Source: G963677915 sp963677915 (GTDB lineage: Bacteria > Bacillota > Clostridia > Lachnospirales > Vallitaleaceae). From it: DNA of 64,000 nucleotides. Both the position numbers and the translations under genes were made by a program. The stretch spans positions 1 to 64,000 of the forward strand of contig CAXXGE010000008.1 in assembly GCA_963677915.2 (NCBI GenBank). Direction: 5' to 3'. This document shows positions 58,397 to 64,000 of this stretch, in pieces. How positions within the stretch are numbered: the stretch's first letter is position 1; the number at the start of each line of letters is the position of its first letter. The notes under the pieces were generated by a model that saw nothing but the letters and a program-made list of their open reading frames with translations, was not told where the DNA came from and made no database searches.

Positions 58397-58730
58397 ATAT
58401 GAAGACAATACAGCCGCCATAGATATTGAAATCGAAAAGGTCGATAAGCAAATAGTGGCTTTGAAGGCGGCATATAATGATGCCAAATCCAGCGTAGATA
58501 TGGACAGTGTCAACAGTGCAAGCGTATCTTTTGAGATTGACAGAATCAAGAACCAAATAGATACAGCAACAAAGGATAAGGAGAAAACAGAAACATTATA
58601 TAATGAAGGAATCGTGCCCCTGGCTGAACTGGAGCAGGCGGAAGAAAATATTATCATGCTTCAGAGCAATCTGGAAATTGCCCAGAACACCGAATACATC
58701 GGTGACAGGCACTTTAGTCGAATGAAGTGA
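58386..58730 (+). pseudogene. Membrane-fusion (HlyD/RND) efflux protein fragment
   Basis: 115 codons without a proper start: LLVKYEDNTAAIDIEIEKVD, a helical hairpin, and YNEGIVPLAELEQAEENIIM, which is the coiled-coil region of periplasmic-adaptor-type proteins. Both ends are missing: the signal and lipoyl half before, the beta-barrel part after. With the TetR remnant it is what is left of a regulated efflux operon. Confidence 0.6.
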
Positions 58731-58818
58731 GACTTGCTTCAAGGGTAATGGGACACAAGTGAGACTGGTTTAGTAGGCATCGACAGAGGATTTCCATTAA
58801 ATTATCAAGTGGGTGGCA

Positions 58819-60903
58819 TCATACTTTGAATCTACTTAGTATTTCTTCCAGAGTACTTGCAAAACTATGAAGTGTCACTGCCATTTTATTCAGTACTTCA
58901 ATAGCCGAAAGCTGTTCTTCCGTAGATGCAGACACTTCTTCAGCTGAAGCGGCAGCCATCTCGGATACCTCTGCAATACTCTCCATGCTTTTCATCACTA
59001 GGTCTTTATCGTTGGCGATTTCTATGATGATATTCATAATCATCTTTATATTTTCCATAAGTTCGTCAGTGGCTGAGTCAATCTTCCTAAAGTATTCAAC
59101 AGAGTCCTCAACAGAATCAGTTTGTTTGCCAATGACTTTATCAGCCTCTTTGACAGATTTTATCGAATCCTTAGCCTTCTCAAATACAATGGTGACAAGC
59201 GCCTCGATTTCACTAGTCTTGATATTGGATTGTTCAGCAAGCTTACCAACTTCCTCGGCTACAACCATGAAACCTCTACCGCTTTCGCCGGCTCTTGCAG
59301 CTTCGATAGAAGCATTGAGTGATAGAAGTCTTGTCTGGTCTGAGATTTCATTCAATATGCTGGTGATTTTATTGATGCTTGTAATGCTTTTGGCAAGATC
59401 ATCGTTTTGTACTACAACATCACTGGTGATTCTTTTAACATCCATAGCGTTGTTATTCAATGTTTCTGAAAGTTGGATGCCTTCAAGCGTATATGTCTTT
59501 ACATTGCCTGCTGCTGTTTCCATAATTTGGGTACCCTCGACAACATGGTTGATCTGGTCAGCAAGAACTGTAAATGTCTTGAGGCTGTTGTCTACTTCAT
59601 CTCGTTGTTTATTAGCTCCAAGGGCAATGCCGTTAATAGCATTTGCAATTTCTGAAGCTGTTTTAGATGTATCTTCGGATATAGTGGCGAGCTCTTCTGA
59701 AGATGAATGGACGTCTGCGGAGACTTCCTTGCTTTTCACAATCAGTTTGCTGATGCTCGAAACCATTGTATTCAAAGTGTCAGCGACCTTGCCGATTTCA
59801 TCTTTTCTTTCGGATTCTATCATAACTGTCAAATCGCCGTCAGCGGCTTTAAACATGTTATCCATGAGTCTTTTCAGTGCTTTTGTAATGCTTAAAGCAT
59901 ATGCCAGACCGCCGAATACAGCGAGGACTGCAAATGTTGCGCCAAGCAGCACGATAGTATTCCTGATCTGTCTTGATCCTGCTAGTACTTCTGCCTCGGA
60001 TATGGTGATGACATATATAAAGTTAGAACTGTCACACTTGTTGTAGGAAACGATGTTCATTACGCCGTTGACCATGGCGTTGAAGGTGCCTGCATCCTCT
60101 GTCGCGGCCTTTTCACGAATAAGACGGAACAGTTCCCAGTCTCTTAGATTGCCATTTGCTGTCGAGTTATAAGTTGAAATGATAGATCCTGTCGGAGAAA
60201 TTAGGTATGAAACATCGCTTTTGCCTATGTCTATCGTTTCAAGTAGAGACTTGAAAGAATCATAGTTTAATTCAATGAAAATGACACCGGCGTCCTGACC
60301 TATTGCCTGGCCTGCTATTAATCCTTCCTTGTTTATGGAAAGGTCTTCCTGATCAGGTGAAAGCCAATACAGATCTTTGTGCCCCAGAAGTGTTTTATAT
60401 GTTACTGATTCTCTGAAATCATCCATCCCTTCCGGGTATGGCAATCTTGATCCGGCTGTTTCGCCGTCGCTGAATACTATAGTCATGCTGTCAATATATT
60501 CGTTCGCTACTGCTTGGCTTTGAACATATCTGCCCAAAACACCTAAATTGTTTATCTTATCTACTTTCCACTGAGCCTGCTTTGATGGTTCCACTTCGTC
60601 TTCATTCTGAAAAACCAGCGCATCGATGAGTGCGGGCGATACAGATATTTGAAAAAAAACATCGCTAATACGCAAAATCTGGTCATCTACCAGATTGGAA
60701 ATTTGCAGTGCCAGATTGTCTTTTGAACCGGCCAATTGATCCTCCAATGCCTTGGAGGATACCCTGGTAGAGATGACACCGATGATTGAGGTTGGTACTG
60801 TGACAACCAATAAGAATACTATAACAAAGCGTGCCAGTAGACTTATGCCCTCTACTTTCTTCGCTTTTTCGCTTTTGATGGAACTTCTATTGCTCTTGTC
60901 CAT
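58819..60903 (-). CDS. Methyl-accepting chemotaxis protein
   Basis: 694 residues: TM1 (about 24-42), large extracytoplasmic sensor (43-310), TM2 (about 320-340), HAMP, and a signalling domain with the hairpin tip EAARAGESGRGFMVVAEEVG. Methylation-helix Glu/Gln pairs flank it. The ligand is unknown. The ATG at 60903 is preferred to an upstream GTG; GGGGGG lies before it. Confidence 0.94.
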   Translation of the reverse strand: MDKSNRSSIKSEKAKKVEGISLLARFVIVFLLVVTVPTSIIGVISTRVSSKALEDQLAGSKDNLALQISNLVDDQILRISDVFFQISVSPALIDALVFQNEDEVEPSKQAQWKVDKINNLGVLGRYVQSQAVANEYIDSMTIVFSDGETAGSRLPYPEGMDDFRESVTYKTLLGHKDLYWLSPDQEDLSINKEGLIAGQAIGQDAGVIFIELNYDSFKSLLETIDIGKSDVSYLISPTGSIISTYNSTANGNLRDWELFRLIREKAATEDAGTFNAMVNGVMNIVSYNKCDSSNFIYVITISEAEVLAGSRQIRNTIVLLGATFAVLAVFGGLAYALSITKALKRLMDNMFKAADGDLTVMIESERKDEIGKVADTLNTMVSSISKLIVKSKEVSADVHSSSEELATISEDTSKTASEIANAINGIALGANKQRDEVDNSLKTFTVLADQINHVVEGTQIMETAAGNVKTYTLEGIQLSETLNNNAMDVKRITSDVVVQNDDLAKSITSINKITSILNEISDQTRLLSLNASIEAARAGESGRGFMVVAEEVGKLAEQSNIKTSEIEALVTIVFEKAKDSIKSVKEADKVIGKQTDSVEDSVEYFRKIDSATDELMENIKMIMNIIIEIANDKDLVMKSMESIAEVSEMAAASAEEVSASTEEQLSAIEVLNKMAVTLHSFASTLEEILSRFKV

Positions 60904-61155
60904 AGGCACCCCCCGTTGGTCTTATTGAATCCCGGAATGGAAATAGTCGATAATCATACTCTTAAAATCAATTATAATGTCTTTTCCAACGCGTGACAAG
61001 CTAACGTGGTTTCTAAAATCGGATTAAACGATAATAATGCATAATATCTCATTTTAACGATAACCCAGCGTATAATGATTGAGCTATGTCGTAATTAGTG
61101 CTAAAATGTGAAGTAAAGAACTATGAGAAGTTTATGGATGTTAAATGGGGGCCGT

Positions 61156-61926
61156 ATGATAAAAAACAAACGTCAACAAAAAATCACGGAATATATGAAA
61201 GACAGAGGGATTGTTTCAGTTAATGAATTGTCGGAAAAATTTAATTGTTCACATATGACTATCCGGCGAGATTTGGAATATCTTGAAGAAGATGGGATTT
61301 TACATCGAGTTCATGGTGGAGCGGAGCTCAATATAACGGAAGAGGTTTTACCAACGTTCAGACATCGTGTCGATGAAAGGCGTCTAGAGAAAAAGGCAAT
61401 AGGAAAGGCGGCGTTGGCTTTCCTAAAACCCGGCAGTGTAGTCTGCATGGACGCTGGGACATCGACAATGTCTATTTTACAGCATCTGCCGGAAGATGCC
61501 AGGTTCACGGTTATATCGACCGGGATAGCCACATCTGCAGAGTTGTGCCGGTTTCGTGATATCGACATAATTCAGGTTGGAGGACTGGTCCACCATTCTT
61601 CACTAACGGTCTGCGACTTGCTGGCAATGGAATTTGTGAAAGAGCTCAATGCGGATGTTGCCTTTATCTCCACCAGAGCAATTGATCCATCAAAGGGAAC
61701 CTTCGAGACTAACATGAGCCTTGTTGGCGAAAAAAAAGCACTTTCCTCAATTTCAGCAAAGACGGTTGTCTTGGCGGATCATACTAAATTTGAAGGAACC
61801 TCTCTTCTGCAGGCGTTGTCACTAAATGAAATAGATGTAATTATTACAGATGAGTTGACATCGAAATCGTCAATTAAACAATTGAAGAAAGCTGGTATAG
61901 AAGTCGTTATCGCAGAGTTAGAATAG
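61156..61926 (+). CDS. DeoR-family regulator, copy 1
   Basis: 256 residues. HTH_DeoR region VSVNELSEKFNCSHMTIRRD and DGILHRVHGGA, then a DeoRC sugar-phosphate-sensing domain with AIGKAALAFLKPGSVVCMDA and VVLADHTKFEGTS. The start at 61156 (MIKNKRQQKI) has GGGGG upstream and matches the start of copy 2. Confidence 0.92.
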   Translation: MIKNKRQQKITEYMKDRGIVSVNELSEKFNCSHMTIRRDLEYLEEDGILHRVHGGAELNITEEVLPTFRHRVDERRLEKKAIGKAALAFLKPGSVVCMDAGTSTMSILQHLPEDARFTVISTGIATSAELCRFRDIDIIQVGGLVHHSSLTVCDLLAMEFVKELNADVAFISTRAIDPSKGTFETNMSLVGEKKALSSISAKTVVLADHTKFEGTSLLQALSLNEIDVIITDELTSKSSIKQLKKAGIEVVIAELE

Positions 61927-62248
61927 ACTAGAGTAATAGGCGTACTTAAATGCATATAACACAAAAAACATAAATGCAGGAAAAACAAACATTATAGTGC
62001 ACTATGAAACAATTCTATCTAAGTGCTTTCGTTACCGAACTGCGCTATGTGTTTAAAATGATTACAGCTGTAATATGATTAATAAAGAAAAGGTGCGAAT
62101 CAAAGAGAAAAAATCCTCTACATGTAAAGCTTAAACTAGCCACTGTCTGCTCCGATAGATGCATTCTGTCATGATTGAGATTTCACACGTGTCGTGTTAC
62201 AATGTGATGCATAGAGTATGAATAGTACAAAAACTAAAGAGGTATGGC
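61927..62248 (+). other. Gap between DeoR genes, with promoter
   Basis: No gene. A promoter for the second copy is likely at 62175-62203: TTGAGA, 17 bases, TACAAT, with the palindromic CACACGTGTC in its spacer. Confidence 0.55.
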
Positions 62249-63019
62249 ATGATAAAAAACAAACGTCAACAACAGATTATGAGCTATCTGAGCGACAATG
62301 GCATTGTTTCGGTAAACGAATTGTCGGAAAGATTTGATTGTTCGCATATGACGATTCGGCGGGATTTGGACTATCTTGAAGATAATGGCTTTTTACGGAA
62401 AGTGCATGGTGGTGCAGTGCCCATCAAGCTTGAAGAAGGATTGCCGGCATTCAAAGATCGTTTGGACGATAAATTCTTGGAAAAAAAAGCAATTGGAAAG
62501 GCTGCGCTTGCTTTCATAAAGTCCGGTAGTGTGATCTGTATGGATGCTGGCACATCTACGATGTCCATATTACAGCATCTGGAAGAGGATACACAACTCA
62601 CTGTGATATCAACTGGAATTGCTACTTCGGCAGAGTTGTGCAGGTTTCGCGACATTGACATTATTCAAGTCGGTGGACAGGTCCATCATCCTTCTCTGAC
62701 GGTTTGCAACTTACTTGCAACCGAATTCGTTGAAGGTCTCAATGCGGATGTGGCGTTTATTTCAACCCGTGCATTCAAACCTGAAAAGGGGACGTTTGAG
62801 ACGAATATGAGCTTGGTGGGAGAAAAGAAAGCCCTCGCATCGATTTCTAGAAAGGTAGTCGTTCTGGCGGATCATACGAAATTTTCAGGAACGTCTTTTC
62901 TTCAAGCGTTGACGCTTAACGAAATTGATGTCGTCATAACCGACGATCTAACGCCTAAACCTGTAATAAATGAACTGGAGAGTGCCGGTATAGAGGTTGT
63001 AGTCGCTTCTCCGGAATAA
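62249..63019 (+). CDS. DeoR-family regulator, copy 2
   Basis: 256 residues, closely similar to copy 1 along the entire length, with the same start (MIKNKRQQ). HTH VNELSERFDCSHMTIRRDLD and effector domain AIGKAALAFIKSGSVICMDA. GAGGTATGGC lies before the ATG. It is a tandem duplicate. Confidence 0.92.
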   Translation: MIKNKRQQQIMSYLSDNGIVSVNELSERFDCSHMTIRRDLDYLEDNGFLRKVHGGAVPIKLEEGLPAFKDRLDDKFLEKKAIGKAALAFIKSGSVICMDAGTSTMSILQHLEEDTQLTVISTGIATSAELCRFRDIDIIQVGGQVHHPSLTVCNLLATEFVEGLNADVAFISTRAFKPEKGTFETNMSLVGEKKALASISRKVVVLADHTKFSGTSFLQALTLNEIDVVITDDLTPKPVINELESAGIEVVVASPE

Positions 63020-63035
63020 AATAGAACAATTCATA

Positions 63036-63069
63036 AAAGTCCCAACGTATAGCGTTGGGACTTTTTTTT
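63036..63069 (+). terminator. Terminator after DeoR copy 2
   Basis: AGTCCCAACG and CGTTGGGACT stem followed by eight Ts. Confidence 0.9.
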
Positions 63070-63391
63070 GCTCGCAGCATAGAAATATACGAGGGTACGA
63101 ACATTTAAGGACATAAAAACCACAAAAAAGACAACCAATATACACAAATAACACATTTTTGAAAGGCGATTATTGCTTCGTTTTCGTATTATATCTACAA
63201 TATTTATAATAATTAGCAAATATAACTAATGCATGTTGAAAAATAAGGCTTTAGTTGTAATAAGTGCTTGACACAGGAACAAAAGCGCTATAAAATGAAA
63301 TTAACATTAACGAACATTTAGATGAATTTACGAAAAAAACAAGACAGAAAACGCACGTCGTGTGCCTGGAAGGTGGATTGGGTGTTGCTGA
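63070..63391 (+). other. Upstream region of the HAD gene
   Basis: No gene in 320 bases. A promoter at 63268-63296 reads TTGACA, 17 bases, TAAAAT. Confidence 0.55.
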
Positions 63392-63982
63392 ATGAAGAAA
63401 CAGGGCAGTGAGTATGGTGGTGATAGGCAGTACGCATACATATTTGATTTTGATGGTGTGCTGGGTGACAGCATGAGGATGATTTTCAATTGCTATAATG
63501 ATGTGTTTGAGGAATATGGCTTTCAAGTTGACTATGAGAGTTACAATGCAATAGCTGGCACCACTTTGGTTGAAAGCATATCGAGCTTGTGCCAATCGAA
63601 GAATAAAAATCTGGATGTGGAAAGTGTTGCGTTAAAAGTCTGTGAATTGTACAACCATCGTATTGGTGAAGCACCTCCGATAAAGTGCAATTTACAATTG
63701 GCACAAGCCTTAAAAAACTCTGGAGTGCAGGTGGCTGTTGCTAGTGGCAGTCCGAGGGGGGTTGTCAAGTCGTTGCTGGATGATTATGGTTTGGTAGTGG
63801 ACGTTGTTGTCTCTGGTGGTGATGTAGAGAAGGGGAAGCCGGAGCCGGACGTGTTTCTGAAGGCTGCTGAGTTGATAGGTGTTGAACCGGACAACTGTGT
63901 TGTTGTTGAGGATTCGAGATATGGTGTTATAGCGGCCCGGGCGGCTGGGATGAAGGTTTTGAAGTTTATCGACAACATATAG
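63392..63982 (+). CDS. HAD hydrolase, beta-phosphoglucomutase-like
   Basis: 196 residues. Nucleophile motif FDFDGVLGDSMRM, motif II VAVASGSPRG, Lys in EKGKPEPDVFLKAAE, motif IV VVVEDSRYGVIAA. This is subfamily IA with an alpha-helical cap, as in beta-phosphoglucomutase, phosphoglycolate phosphatase or GS1-type enzymes. Following two DeoR genes, sugar-phosphate metabolism is likely but inferred. Confidence 0.88.
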   Translation: MKKQGSEYGGDRQYAYIFDFDGVLGDSMRMIFNCYNDVFEEYGFQVDYESYNAIAGTTLVESISSLCQSKNKNLDVESVALKVCELYNHRIGEAPPIKCNLQLAQALKNSGVQVAVASGSPRGVVKSLLDDYGLVVDVVVSGGDVEKGKPEPDVFLKAAELIGVEPDNCVVVEDSRYGVIAARAAGMKVLKFIDNI

Positions 63983-64000
63983 TAAATGAAAATGTAGCAT

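Noticed and set aside
58985..60046. 353-residue plus-strand open frame
   Set aside because: It is antisense to the chemotaxis receptor gene, Ser/Leu-rich, has no ribosome site and no family pattern: a shadow of the helical coding sequence.

Overview
The window looks like a chromosomal segment of an anaerobic, low-to-moderate GC Firmicute of the class Clostridia. The reasons are strong AGGAGG ribosome-binding sites with some TTG starts, a Clostridia-like 16S rRNA, fermentation and anaerobe genes (pyruvate formate-lyase with its activase, a 2[4Fe-4S] ferredoxin, rubrerythrin), a c-di-AMP receptor next to tmk, and a PSP1/RicT-type gene. Genus is not fixed from sequence alone.

Layout. 0-2.3 kb: PspC protein, glucose-6-phosphate isomerase and a small hypothetical gene. 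2.3-11.5 kb: a decayed accessory zone with remnants of IS605 (TnpB), an IS30-like element and an IS256-like element, a run of membrane or secreted proteins of unknown function (several frameshifted), remnants of an Agr/LytTR two-component system, and an intact Phd-RelE type toxin-antitoxin pair. 11.7-19.2 kb (minus strand): a ten-gene Mrp/Mbh-type cation/proton antiporter operon with three consecutive MrpD-like subunits. 19.3-24.7 kb: an OmpR-type two-component system, a frameshifted glycogen synthase, a DUF5711-like protein and a CvpA-like protein.

24.9-31.8 kb: an rRNA operon in the order 16S-5S-tRNA-Ile-tRNA-Ala-23S, with an intervening sequence in helix 25 of the 23S gene, followed by tRNA-Asp, Val, Thr, Tyr, fMet, Phe and Lys. 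Between these tRNAs lie three copies of a compact structured element. Each is fused to the 5' part of a tRNA, cut in the D-loop, and its stems covary. This is the most novel-looking item in the window.

31.9-39.6 kb: a NUDIX hydrolase, a diguanylate cyclase gene cleanly split by a complete ISL3-family element (8-bp target duplication), O-acetylhomoserine sulfhydrylase and a polar amino-acid ABC transporter. 39.7-41.5 kb: a PII protein and an ammonium transporter behind a leader with a terminator and an ANTAR-like hairpin arrangement. 41.6-50.1 kb: MATE transporter, amidotransferase, then a housekeeping operon (decarboxylase, tmk, c-di-AMP receptor, holB, PSP1 protein, tRNA methyltransferase, rsmI). 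50.1-57.6 kb: thioesterase, ferredoxin, pflA-pflB, GntR regulator, rubrerythrin, glyoxalase-like and metallo-hydrolase genes, HAD phosphatase, rlmH. 57.6-64 kb: a YefM-YoeB module, remnants of a TetR-controlled efflux operon that still has its operators, a chemotaxis receptor, two near-duplicate DeoR regulators and a HAD hydrolase.

Working together: pgi and pfl point to sugar fermentation; the Mrp operon, with a divergent two-component system beside it, suggests sodium/proton homeostasis; GlnK-AmtB and the ABC transporter handle nitrogen supply. All functional calls come from reading the sequence without database searches.
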